64,000 nt of DNA from Spirochaetota bacterium. Lineage in GTDB: Bacteria; Spirochaetota; Spirochaetia; Treponematales; UBA12059. The position numbers and the translations under genes were made by a program. The stretch covers positions 345,389-409,388 of the forward strand of contig JAKLDN010000001.1 in the NCBI GenBank assembly GCA_022703505.1, in the 5' to 3' direction. The notes beneath the pieces are model-generated. The model was not told the origin of the DNA and made no database searches. It saw nothing but the letters and a program-made list of their open reading frames with translations. Positions 10,105 to 17,881 of the stretch are shown piece by piece (the first letter of the stretch is position 1; each line of letters opens with the position of its first letter).

Positions 10105-11118
10105 ATGAATGACCACGGCGCCTATAACCGGCACTCCCTGGTACGCGAGATGCTCCAGACTCCCGACCTCATCCGGTCGTTCCGCCTGAAGGACGCGGAG
10201 CCCGTGATCGCGGCCGTCCGGGAGACCGGCAAGGTGATCCTCACGGGCGAAGGCTCCAGCCGCATCTTCCCGGCCAAGAACGCCGTCGCCTGGGCGCGCA
10301 GGAAAGGACTCCGCCTCGACCTGGTCACCGGGGGCAGCCGTCAAGCCTCCGAGTACGACCTAGGCGACCGGGTGGTGATGGGCGCCTCCAACAGCGGCCG
10401 GACCCGGGAGCTGATCGCCCTTTTCGAAGCCTTGAGGAAACGGGGCCACAGGCGGCTCTACTCGATCACCGCGAATCCGGGTACCCCGCTCGAGTCCCTG
10501 TCCGATCGGACTTTCCTCCTGACCTGCGGAAGGGAAGACGCGGTGGCGGCCACGAAAAGCGTCCAGGAGATGGCTCTCTTCTATTTCGCGCTGCTGAACG
10601 CCGCGGAGGGACTCGGGATCGACGATCAGCTGGCCGAAGCCGCCGAGGCCGTCGAGCGCGCACTGCGGATGCCGATAGACGGGGAGATCACGGAAGCCGT
10701 GGCGGGCGCGTCGACGCTGTACTTCGCCGGACGCGACGACGGGGTCGCCGAGGAGCTCGCGCTTAAGACCAACGAGATCATCCGAAGGAAAAGCGGTTAC
10801 TTCGAGGGAACCTACGCGCTGCACGGCGTCGAGGAGGTATTGAACCCCGACGACGTCGTGCTTTGGATCGAACCCTTCGAGGAGGAATACGAGAAGATCC
10901 GGTCCGCCTTGATCGACGGCGTGGGGATGAAGGTCCTGGCGATCTCCGAAAAGGATACGCCGTTCCCGACGATCCGGATACGAGGCGCCCGGGAACTGAC
11001 CAACCTCGTCCGCCTGGCCGCGGGGTGGAACCTGCTGGTCGAGGCGGGGATGCGTCTGGGAATCGACCTGGACCGGCCCGCACGGGCCCGGAAGGTCGGT
11101 AACGAGTTCACCGGGTAG
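10105..11118 (+). CDS. SIS-domain sugar-phosphate isomerase/deglycase
   Basis: A 337-residue protein with two SIS (sugar isomerase) folds, like the isomerase half of GlmS and the AgaS/FrlB group. The first sugar-phosphate loop reads LTGEGSSR (residues 47-54) and the second GASNSGRTRE near 91. The C-terminal KVGNEFTG matches the closing motif of this class. Such enzymes act on amino-sugar or glycated phosphates in the cytoplasm; the substrate cannot be read from the sequence. AGGGAGG precedes the ATG at good spacing. It stands alone between the low-GC island and a convergent flavodoxin gene, which it overlaps by 11 bases at the 3' ends. Confidence 0.85.
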   Translation: MNDHGAYNRHSLVREMLQTPDLIRSFRLKDAEPVIAAVRETGKVILTGEGSSRIFPAKNAVAWARRKGLRLDLVTGGSRQASEYDLGDRVVMGASNSGRTRELIALFEALRKRGHRRLYSITANPGTPLESLSDRTFLLTCGREDAVAATKSVQEMALFYFALLNAAEGLGIDDQLAEAAEAVERALRMPIDGEITEAVAGASTLYFAGRDDGVAEELALKTNEIIRRKSGYFEGTYALHGVEEVLNPDDVVLWIEPFEEEYEKIRSALIDGVGMKVLAISEKDTPFPTIRIRGARELTNLVRLAAGWNLLVEAGMRLGIDLDRPARARKVGNEFTG

Positions 11119-11650
11119 TCCGGCTCGGCTCCAAGCGTTCACCCCGCGGGGCCGCGAGCAGCCCCCTCGCGAAATCCTCCGCCCTCGCAAGGTCCGCGGC
11201 GTCCGGTCTTCCCTTGTTGAGGCCCCCGAAGTGCTTCAGGAAGCTGTTCGTGTTGAACCCCACGCAGGAGAACTCCCCCGCGATCGCGTAGCCGCGGTCC
11301 GCCAGCCGGGCCCGGAGCTCCGCATGATTGGCCTCGACCAGCCGATCGAACGCCTCCCCCCGGGCGAAGGCTGCGGGAACCCCGCAGGTGGAGAAGAGGA
11401 AGACCCGTCGCCCCCCGCCGGGAGGGAGGCGATCCGCCAGGTCCAGGATGGGCCGGTAGTGCCGGCCGGAGTCGATCCCCGCGCCGAAGCCGACCAGGTC
11501 GTACTCCCCGAGGGTCGCCGGGTCGACCCGATCGGGCGTCCGGACTTCCGCCCCCAGGATTCGGGCCAGGGCCTCGGCCACCTTCCGGGTGTTCCCGTGG
11601 TGCCAGGAATGGACGATCACCAGGGCCTCGGATCCGGCCTGCCCCCTCAT
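11108..11650 (-). CDS. Flavodoxin-family protein
   Basis: 180 residues. The N-terminal loop after the first strand, VIVHSWHHGNTRKVAEALA, is the flavodoxin phosphate-binding loop for FMN. It is followed by a GFGAGIDSGRHY strand-loop and FLFSTCGVP, the second flavin contact. It probably works as an FMN electron carrier or small NAD(P)H-quinone-type reductase. I chose the ATG at 11650, which overlaps the TGA of the upstream DUF4386 gene (ATGA), rather than the long open frame above it. It is the last gene of a four-gene operon with DUF2975, HTH and DUF4386 proteins. The 3' end overlaps that of the convergent SIS gene by 11 bases. Confidence 0.8.
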   Translation of the reverse strand: MRGQAGSEALVIVHSWHHGNTRKVAEALARILGAEVRTPDRVDPATLGEYDLVGFGAGIDSGRHYRPILDLADRLPPGGGRRVFLFSTCGVPAAFARGEAFDRLVEANHAELRARLADRGYAIAGEFSCVGFNTNSFLKHFGGLNKGRPDAADLARAEDFARGLLAAPRGERLEPSRTTR

Positions 11651-12360
11651 GCCGCGCCGCCCTTCCCGGGGACCACCCCCGGGATGCCGGCGGACGCGCG
11701 GAACCCCTTCACGATCATCCATACCGCCATGACCATCTCCTGCAGGAAGATCGGGAAATGGATCCAGGCCGGCACCGCGGTGGCTCTTCCGTTCCCCCGG
11801 AACAGGTCGAAGAATCCGGCGCCCAAATCCACGAGGATAGCGGCCAGGCCCCAGACGGATATCCATCTCGGAACGAGGCGCGATCGATAGAACGAGCCGT
11901 ACAGGATCAGGGCGCCCAGGCTGAAGGTGAACACGGTCATCATCCGGACCGCTTCCGAAATCCGCAGGACGGCTTCCCCCGCGGCCCGGAGCCCCGCCCC
12001 GTCGGCCTCCCCGGCGCGGACGATCTGGGGGGCCAGCCCGGCCAGGACGATCCAGCAGGCGGTGATCAGGATATAGGTGACGGTCTCCAGGGCGCCCCGG
12101 AACACCACGTATCCGACGGCGGAGACCTCGCTCTCCCGTTTCAAGATCGGGTACATCAGGATCGGCACGAAGGCCAGGGCCAGACCCATGGTCAGGATGG
12201 CCTGGGCCCCCGCCTGCATGCGGGGGCCCAGGGCGGCGATCCCGGTGAAGGGGTCCGGGGCTCCGAAGCCGAAACCCGCCAGGATCACGCTGGCCACCCC
12301 CGAAACGGTTCCCAGTATGTACAGGCCGCCGACCGCAACGGCCGTCCTACGTTCATTCAT
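11647..12360 (-). CDS. DUF4386 integral membrane protein
   Basis: 237 residues with about six hydrophobic helices. It matches the DUF4386 pattern: AVGGLYILGTVSGVAS at the start, PILMYPILKRESE, GYVVFRGALETVTY, a SLGALILYGSFYRSRLVPRWISVWGL block, and IFLQEMVMAVWMIVKGF at the end. No catalytic function is known for the family. Its start overlaps the upstream HTH gene by 8 bases and its end overlaps the flavodoxin gene by 4, so it is translated as part of a compact operon. A distant relative occurs at 17082-17735, also next to a regulator. Confidence 0.82.
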   Translation of the reverse strand: MNERRTAVAVGGLYILGTVSGVASVILAGFGFGAPDPFTGIAALGPRMQAGAQAILTMGLALAFVPILMYPILKRESEVSAVGYVVFRGALETVTYILITACWIVLAGLAPQIVRAGEADGAGLRAAGEAVLRISEAVRMMTVFTFSLGALILYGSFYRSRLVPRWISVWGLAAILVDLGAGFFDLFRGNGRATAVPAWIHFPIFLQEMVMAVWMIVKGFRASAGIPGVVPGKGGAA

Positions 12361-12583
12361 CGTTGTCCTCCTCCGGTCCCCCGGGAACGTACTCCAACAG
12401 GTCCCCGGGCTGGCAGGATAGCTCCCTGCACAGGGCGTTCAGGGTCGATACGCGCACCGCCCGGGCCTTCCCGGTCTTCAGTATGGAAAGGTTCGAGTCG
12501 GTCAAGCCGATCCGCCGGGCCAGCTCGTTGAGCGGCATCTTGCGGTCCGCCATCATCCGGTCCAGCCGGAATATGATGCTCAT
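12353..12583 (-). CDS. Cro/CI-type helix-turn-helix regulator
   Basis: 76 residues, almost entirely one HTH_3 domain: LNELARRIGLTDSNLSILKTGKARAVRVSTLNALCRELSCQPGDLLEYVP. This is the short YozG-like type usually encoded beside DUF2975 membrane proteins, exactly the pairing seen here. It is likely to regulate this operon. AAGGAG precedes the ATG at 12583. The stop overlaps the next gene. Confidence 0.88.
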   Translation of the reverse strand: MSIIFRLDRMMADRKMPLNELARRIGLTDSNLSILKTGKARAVRVSTLNALCRELSCQPGDLLEYVPGGPEEDNDE

Positions 12584-12594
12584 CTGAAGTCTCC

Positions 12595-13086
12595 TTACAC
12601 GGTCAGGTCGTGCTCTTCCTTGAGGACCGTTCCGGCCGCCAGGATCTCGCAGATCAAAAGCAGGATCACGGCCGTCAGGAAGGATCCCGCGCTGAAGGTC
12701 AGGACGGCCAGGGCGATGACCAGCTTGCTGGTCCGGCGGATGAGACGCACGTTCCCGGCGTCGAACACGACCTCGTCCTTGAAATTGGAGAAGAGCGACC
12801 GGGTTTTCCGGAGCACCATCAGGACCAGGGTCATGACCGCGCCGAAGTACGGCAAGATGAGGACGCGGACTCCCAGGGGCAGGCTCTGGAACCTCTCCCA
12901 GTCGCGGATGTCCGACCGGGAGCTTTCCGCCATTCCCCGGGAGAAGGGGCTGCCGAGCTGTTCATGGAAGACGATCACCGTGCCCAGGACGATCGCGAGG
13001 GCGGCGCACAGCCAGGCCAGGTACCAGGCGACGGTCAGCAAGCCGTGCATGAACGAAGAAAGGGATCGGGTGCCGAAGTATTTCAT
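12595..13086 (-). CDS. DUF2975 membrane protein
   Basis: 163 residues with four hydrophobic helices (about 12-40, 70-95, 112-135 and 138-158). It carries the DUF2975 signatures LFSNFKDEVVFDAGNVRLIRR and VLKEEHDLTV. The family is typically co-encoded with a short HTH regulator, as here, and may sense a membrane or peptide signal; the function is not established. I selected the ATG at 13086 because it has a near-perfect AAAGGAGGT ribosome site, whereas the open frame continues 19 codons upstream without one. First gene of the operon that runs to 11108. Confidence 0.82.
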   Translation of the reverse strand: MKYFGTRSLSSFMHGLLTVAWYLAWLCAALAIVLGTVIVFHEQLGSPFSRGMAESSRSDIRDWERFQSLPLGVRVLILPYFGAVMTLVLMVLRKTRSLFSNFKDEVVFDAGNVRLIRRTSKLVIALAVLTFSAGSFLTAVILLLICEILAAGTVLKEEHDLTV

Positions 13087-13114
13087 GGGAGGACCTCCTT
13101 TGGTTCTCGCCATG

Positions 13115-13143
13115 AATATATCATCCCGCTTTCTGTTATTCAA
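13115..13143 (-). promoter_or_regulatory. Promoter of the DUF2975-HTH-DUF4386-flavodoxin operon
   Basis: TTGAAT (13138-13143) and TATATT (13115-13120) on the minus strand, separated by exactly 17 bases, in a strongly AT-rich intergenic block (about 13120-13210). The predicted start lies about 22 bases before the DUF2975 ATG, leaving room for the AAAGGAGGT site. Confidence 0.6.
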
Positions 13144-13250
13144 GTGTTATTTATTGTTTTTCAATAATTTTTAATTATTCGTCAACTATACGGTATTGAA
13201 TTTCAACAATAAGACACCGCGACGACCGTTCAGGCGCCGAGGCGGCCCTC

Positions 13251-14357
13251 CTACCGGTCCACCCGGTTGATCATGAGGGCCTGGGATCCGTCCGGACGGG
13301 ACTGCTGCCAGGTGGCGATATAGGAGTCCGGGGCGGCCAGGACGTCCACGTAGCGCAGACAGCCTGTCCCGTCGGGGCTCGCGAACTCGGGAAAGATCTC
13401 GGAGAGCCGTAGGAAGGCCGTTGGATCACCATCCACGAAATACCCCAGGCCGCCCAGTTCCTCGCAGGAATAGCCCCGGGGCCGCCGGACCGCGCTCGCG
13501 TGCTCGTCCAGGTTGCGCAGGCACTCCCCCCCGTCGTAGAAGGCCAGGCCGAGACCCGCGGGCCAGTCCGAGGGGGCCGTCCTCGCGCCCGGGGGCGGCC
13601 CGGGCAGGGGGAGAACGCAGGTGCCCCGGGTGATGGCGACGTCCCAGGCGGGTCCCCGGGGCCAGCAGTCGAAGACGGGAGGTCCCTCGGCATCCCCATC
13701 CGGCCCGAGGGGAAGGTACCCGGTGCCGCTGGAGGACCAGTTGAAGGAGTGGTGGCAGAAGAAGAGGTACTGGCCATTCCCGGGGCGCTCGGCCAGGAAG
13801 GGATCCTTGACCTGCAGGGTAGCCGGATCCGCGCCGGCCGCGACGGTCCGGGGCCGCGCCCCGGCCAAGCCCTCCAGAGTCGGGGCGGACAGGCGCTCGA
13901 TGGTCCAGATGCCCGTGCCGGGCTTCTGAAAGGCCTCGACGGGGGCGGGGTACGGGACGCGTTTTTCCGAGGAGACGTAGAGATCCACTCTCCCCGGGTC
14001 GAAGCGCAGGGCGGAGCCCTCGATCGATAGCGCCTCCCGGCCGTCCGGACAGACCGCGGCCTTGTCGAAGGACAGGACCTTCTCCCAGGACCGGCCGCCG
14101 TCCCGGGAGGCGAAGACCGCGAGTTCCCGGCCCCGGTCCCCCAGGTCCAGGCCCGTCCGGGAATCCCCCGCGCTGCGGTACCGGCCCGTCAGGAAGAGCC
14201 GTCCGTCGGGGCCGACGGTCATGTTGCCGCCCCCGAACCAGTAGCCCCTCTCGGGGCGCTCCGGAGGGATCGCCACCCGTGCGGCCGCGGGATCGACCAG
14301 GCGATGCGCGAAGGAGCGCAGATCCGACAAGACTCGGGAATCGACGGGACGGGTCAT
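13251..14357 (-). CDS. Asp-box (sialidase-like) beta-propeller protein
   Basis: 368 residues without a signal peptide. An Asp-box SRDGGRSW near residue 85 and alternating short beta segments suggest a sialidase/BNR-type propeller. The N-terminal GYWFGGGNMTVGPDGRLFLTGRYR and later SSSGTGYL, WPRGPAWDVAITRG and YSCEELGGLGYFVDG segments resemble uncharacterised glycoside-hydrolase-like proteins. The catalytic residues of sialidases are not evident, so the reaction is unknown. I prefer the ATG at 14357 over the one at 14363 because GAGGAG (14364-14369) then sits at six bases; with the other ATG it would abut the start. Monocistronic by context. Confidence 0.6.
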   Translation of the reverse strand: MTRPVDSRVLSDLRSFAHRLVDPAAARVAIPPERPERGYWFGGGNMTVGPDGRLFLTGRYRSAGDSRTGLDLGDRGRELAVFASRDGGRSWEKVLSFDKAAVCPDGREALSIEGSALRFDPGRVDLYVSSEKRVPYPAPVEAFQKPGTGIWTIERLSAPTLEGLAGARPRTVAAGADPATLQVKDPFLAERPGNGQYLFFCHHSFNWSSSGTGYLPLGPDGDAEGPPVFDCWPRGPAWDVAITRGTCVLPLPGPPPGARTAPSDWPAGLGLAFYDGGECLRNLDEHASAVRRPRGYSCEELGGLGYFVDGDPTAFLRLSEIFPEFASPDGTGCLRYVDVLAAPDSYIATWQQSRPDGSQALMINRVDR

Positions 14358-14560
14358 GGGCATCTCCTCGACGGCGGAACTTTCGCGGCGAGCGCCCGGG
14401 ATTCGCGGACACGGCGCCGGGTCCGGCCGCCGCCCACTATAGACGTCCGTCCGGGACCCTGTAAACGGCCGGGACGAACTACCAAGCCTCGGGAAGCAGG
14501 GGGAGCCTCCGACGTTTCCATGGCTTGACGGACGGGCCCCAGGGTTTGAGAATCGGGGGC

Positions 14561-15217
14561 ATGACTACGATCGAACGCCTCCCCCCCGTCCGCCTCTGGA
14601 TCCGCGAGTCCGGGGGAGCCTGGTACGGGGTCGCCGAGTGCGACGGCCGGCTCGCGGCCTCGTCGTCCGGGCGGACCCGGGAGGAGGCGGAGCGGGTTCT
14701 CACCTCCTGCATTCCTCCCGGAGCGCCCCGGACCGCCGGCATCGGGCCCTCGGACTTCGCGGACGACGCGGCCCGCAGGCTGGCCGCGCTGGAAGCCGGC
14801 GGCGAGCCGGACCGGGGCTTCGAGCTTGCCCCGGAGTACTACCCGGAACCGGCCGCCTCGGTCTACCGCCTGGCCGCGGCCGTACCCCCCGGGTACGCCG
14901 CCTCCTACGGCGGCATCGCCCGGGCCGCGGGCACCATCGCCCGGGAGGTGGGGCGTCTCATGGCGGGCAACCCCCTCTACCCCCTGGTGCCCTGCCACCG
15001 GGTCGTGGGCTCGGACTACGCCCTGGTCGGGTACCGGGGCGCGACCTCGGGACCGGACCTTCGGGACAAGCTCGAACGACTGAGATCCGAGGCCCGGGGC
15101 TTCCGGGAGGAGGTCGAGCTTCCGGGAGCCGGGGGCCTCCGGGTCTTTCCTGTGGAGTGGGTCCTGGCCAAGGCGGACCTCGAAGGGGACGGCGGGGGAC
15201 AGCCGGAGCTCTGGTGA
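14561..15217 (+). CDS. ogt: Methylated-DNA--protein-cysteine methyltransferase
   Basis: 218 residues. The alkyl-acceptor motif PCHRVVG lies at 144-150, with Cys145 as the residue that takes methyl groups from O6-methylguanine. It is preceded by the winged-helix DNA-binding part VPPGYAASYGGIARAAG and followed by YALVGYRGG-like YRGATSG. The N-terminal ~95 residues form the usual variable domain. The ATG at 14561 is used because the upstream in-frame ATG (14525) adds a segment with no family resemblance. A suicide DNA-repair protein. It converges with the ketopantoate-reductase-like gene. Confidence 0.9.
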   Translation: MTTIERLPPVRLWIRESGGAWYGVAECDGRLAASSSGRTREEAERVLTSCIPPGAPRTAGIGPSDFADDAARRLAALEAGGEPDRGFELAPEYYPEPAASVYRLAAAVPPGYAASYGGIARAAGTIAREVGRLMAGNPLYPLVPCHRVVGSDYALVGYRGATSGPDLRDKLERLRSEARGFREEVELPGAGGLRVFPVEWVLAKADLEGDGGGQPELW

Positions 15218-15235
15218 GGGCCGGGATCCCCGGGA

Positions 15236-16174
15236 TTAGGCCCCGTACCCCTTCTCGATCGTCCGGATCATGTCGAAGAGCAGGGCGTTGACCGGAGTGG
15301 CGACCCCGGCCTCGCGGCCGAGGCGGACGACGGTCCCCGCGAAGAGCTCCACTTCGGTCTTCCGGCGGGCCTCCACGTCCTGGAGCATGGAGGATTTGCC
15401 CGAAGGGGAAAGCCCGGCCAGGGTCCGGTCCCACACCCCGATGTCCTCCTCCGTGAGCCCGGTGCCCAGAACCTTGGATATCTCGATCAGCTCCCCCATG
15501 GCGGCCAGCATGACGTTCCGGGCCTCCGGATACTGCTGGAATGATGAATACGGCGCCCGCAGGATGGCGGAAGCCGGGTTCATGCCCACGTTGACCATGA
15601 GCTTGAACCACATCGCGTGGACCATGTCCTCGGGTACCTTGTACCGCACACCGCACCGGTCGAAGAACTCCGCGATCCGGGCCACCCGGGGGCTCCACGC
15701 CCTCGGCGGATTCCGGTCCTCCCCGAAGTGGATGGTCCCGCCCACGGTAAAGTTCGTGGCGTTCCCCTCCCGGACCGCGTCGATGGCCAGGATCATCGCG
15801 TCCAGGACCCGGTCCTCCCCGAAGGCGGCCCGGAGGTCCTTCTCGCTGTCGATCCCGTTCATAAGGGAAAGAATGAGTGTCCCGGGGCCGACACAGGGGG
15901 CCAGGTCCCGGATCGCGGCGGCCAGCTGGTGGTGCTTCACGCAGACCAGGACCAGTCCGGGCTCGTCGCCGGGCGCCGGGGCCCGGCCCGCGGGGAGGAC
16001 CTTCAGGTCCAGGCGCTCCCCGTTGACGGAAAGGCCGTCCCGGGCCAGGACCTCCGCTCTCCGGTCGTCCGCGAGCAGGCGGACCGCCCCGGGCCGGGCC
16101 TTGTGGATCGCGGCGGCCACCGCCGAACCGATGGCTCCGGCCCCCGCGACCAGGGCGTAACGTATTTCGTCCAC
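15236..16174 (-). CDS. ApbA/PanE-family 2-dehydropantoate 2-reductase
   Basis: 312 residues. It starts with a Rossmann loop GAGAIGSAVA (residues 11-20) for NADP, then VCVKHHQ and SLMNGID in the middle. The C-terminal ApbA_C helices include the WFKLMVNVGMNPASAI segment with the catalytic-type lysine. The best-known activity is ketopantoate to pantoate in coenzyme A synthesis. Many paralogues reduce other 2-keto acids, and no pantothenate genes lie nearby, so I give no symbol. An AGGAG lies 12 bases before the ATG, somewhat far. Upstream is a TetR gene on the same strand, with 45 bases between them. Confidence 0.85.
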   Translation of the reverse strand: MDEIRYALVAGAGAIGSAVAAAIHKARPGAVRLLADDRRAEVLARDGLSVNGERLDLKVLPAGRAPAPGDEPGLVLVCVKHHQLAAAIRDLAPCVGPGTLILSLMNGIDSEKDLRAAFGEDRVLDAMILAIDAVREGNATNFTVGGTIHFGEDRNPPRAWSPRVARIAEFFDRCGVRYKVPEDMVHAMWFKLMVNVGMNPASAILRAPYSSFQQYPEARNVMLAAMGELIEISKVLGTGLTEEDIGVWDRTLAGLSPSGKSSMLQDVEARRKTEVELFAGTVVRLGREAGVATPVNALLFDMIRTIEKGYGA

Positions 16175-16219
16175 TGCGGCATCTCCTGACGAACCTGATC
16201 TTCCGGGAGGCGGCGGACT

Positions 16220-16888
16220 TCAGCCCCTCCCCGGGTTCAACATACCTTCCAGCCCGTCCAGGATCAAGGTGAGGCCGAACTCGAAGTCCGCGTCCTCGTC
16301 GTAGCCGTGCGCAACGGTCCACTCGATCATGCGGGCCAGGTGCGGATAGGCTTCGGTCGGAGCGGAATCCCGCAGCGCCTCGGCCCGGTCCTCGGCCCGC
16401 TCGCGCCCGCCGGAGGCCATGTTGCGCCTCTGGAGCGCGAACCCGTAAATGTAGCAATCCAGGACCGAGAGGGCCCTTCCGGCCCGCTCCAGCGGGAAGC
16501 CCGCCCCCGTCAAGGCGCCGACTACGGCGTCGAAATACCCCAGACGACCGGGGCCCGAGCTCGTGCGGGAATCCATGAGGGCGGCGGCCCAGGGGTGGAG
16601 GGAAAAGGCTTTCCGAGCGGAGACCGCACGTTCCCGCATGGCCGTCCGCCAGTCGACTCCGGCCGCGGGGACCGCGATCTCCCCGATGACGAGTTCCAGA
16701 ATTCCGTCCAGGACGTCCTCCTTGCCCTCGACGTGGTTGTACAGGGACATCGCCTCTACCCCCAGCCGGCTTCCCAGCCGGCGCATGGACAGGGACTCGA
16801 CGCCGAGTTCATCCGCCATATCGAGGGCCGCGCGGAGCACACGCTCCCTCGTCAGGAAAGCCTTCCCGGGCACGTCCACTTTCTTCAT
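16220..16888 (-). CDS. TetR-family transcriptional regulator
   Basis: 222 residues. The N-terminal HTH is typical: TRERVLRAALDMADELGVESLSMRRLGSRLGVEAMSLYNHVEGKEDVLDGI. The C-terminal domain (about 95-215) is of the tetracycline-repressor C type. GGGAGGAG precedes the ATG. It is divergent from a DUF4386-like membrane protein gene, and two identical-arm palindromes lie between them, so it most likely represses both promoters until it binds an inducer. It may be co-transcribed with the downstream PanE-like gene. Confidence 0.9.
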   Translation of the reverse strand: MKKVDVPGKAFLTRERVLRAALDMADELGVESLSMRRLGSRLGVEAMSLYNHVEGKEDVLDGILELVIGEIAVPAAGVDWRTAMRERAVSARKAFSLHPWAAALMDSRTSSGPGRLGYFDAVVGALTGAGFPLERAGRALSVLDCYIYGFALQRRNMASGGRERAEDRAEALRDSAPTEAYPHLARMIEWTVAHGYDEDADFEFGLTLILDGLEGMLNPGRG

Positions 16889-16940
16889 CCACTCCTCCCC
16901 GCGTTATTCTACTCCGTCCCCGGGCGGATGAATTGCCCAC

Positions 16941-16983
16941 TTGACGAACTTACACCGTAAGTAGTAAAACTTACATTGTAAGT
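16941..16983 (+). promoter_or_regulatory. Twin TetR operators overlapping a promoter
   Basis: Two palindromes with the same arms, ACTTAC-N3-GTAAGT: 16948-16962 and 16969-16983. Their centres are 21 bases (two helical turns) apart. The first lies in the spacer of a rightward promoter (TTGACG 16941-16946, -10 near 16964-16970). Placement between the divergent TetR and DUF4386-like genes makes these the probable TetR sites. Confidence 0.75.
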
Positions 16984-17081
16984 ATGGCCTTTGGGCCAGG
17001 ACATGTCAAGGGAACCCGCCGGGCGGGGCGAACGCCCGCCCGGCGAGCCGTCCCGCCAACCGTCCATTAAAGGAGTATCGG

Positions 17082-17735
17082 ATGCAGGATCTTCAGAAAG
17101 CGGGCGGCATCGCCGCCCTCGTCGCCGCGGGAACCTACCTGTTCGCCATCGGTCTGGCGGCCACCGTCTTGGGACCCATGGCGGACCCGGACCTGGGATT
17201 CCGGGAGTACATGACCTTCTTGGAAGCCCACAAGACCCTGGTGTTCCTCTGGCACTCGGTCATGTACTTCGTCAACGGGATCTGCCTGGCCGTCCTGGTG
17301 CCGGCCCTGTACGAACGCCTGAAGCCCTCCTCCCCGCGGCTGGCCCTGGTCGCCTCGATCTTCGGCCTCCTGTGGACCGCCTTCGTCTTCCTGAGCGGGG
17401 TGATCACGAACCACGGGACCGAGGCCCTGCTCGCCCTCCACGGCAAGAACCCGGCCGGGGCCGAGGCGCTCAGGACCGCCCTGGACGCCGTCACCCTGGG
17501 TATCGACTCCTCGGACCGGCTCCTCGGGAGCCTCTGGGTGGGGCTGGCAAGCCTGGCGGCTTTCAAGGGAAAAACGTTCCCGAGGTTCCTGTGCGTCTTC
17601 GGGATGCTGATCGGCGCGGCCGGCCTGGTGGGGACCGCGATCCCCGCGGCGGTGGCCGTCGCCTACCTCTTCGGGGTCGGCGCGATCCTCTGGTGGGCGG
17701 GCGCGGGAGTGGTTCTGATCCGGAAGCGGACCTGA
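17082..17735 (+). CDS. DUF4386-like membrane protein
   Basis: 217 residues with about six transmembrane helices, including AALVAAGTYLFAIGLAATVL near the N-terminus and an AVAVAYLFGVGAILWWAGAGVVLI helix at the end. The layout, with a long loop carrying an LGFREYMTF segment and an LLGSLWVGLASLAAF helix, resembles DUF4386 and related families. The match is weaker than for the gene at 11647. AAAGGAG (17069-17075) precedes the ATG. It is controlled, by position, by the divergent TetR gene, which suggests an inducible membrane function such as stress or solute tolerance. Confidence 0.65.
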   Translation: MQDLQKAGGIAALVAAGTYLFAIGLAATVLGPMADPDLGFREYMTFLEAHKTLVFLWHSVMYFVNGICLAVLVPALYERLKPSSPRLALVASIFGLLWTAFVFLSGVITNHGTEALLALHGKNPAGAEALRTALDAVTLGIDSSDRLLGSLWVGLASLAAFKGKTFPRFLCVFGMLIGAAGLVGTAIPAAVAVAYLFGVGAILWWAGAGVVLIRKRT

Positions 17736-17778
17736 CGGGACTTGGAATCAGAATTCCGACAGGATCTACAGGATGGAT

Positions 17779-17860
17779 CAGGATGAACAGGATAAGGATC
17801 CAGATATCTCATATCTGAAACTCCAATCATGTTCATCCGGTCTCAATCCTGTTCATCCTG
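17779..17860. repeat. Inverted repeat between convergent genes
   Basis: A perfect 15-base inverted repeat, CAGGATGAACAGGAT at 17779-17793 and its complement at 17846-17860. It encloses a smaller hairpin CAGATAT-ctc-ATATCTG (17801-17817) and a degenerate extra copy near 17827. The flanks keep repeating the ACAGGAT/ATCCTGT theme. Similar short sequences are scattered in many environmental bacterial genomes. It lies between convergent genes and may act as a bidirectional terminator. Confidence 0.6.
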
Positions 17861-17881
17861 TCTGATCTATTCAGAAGCTGC

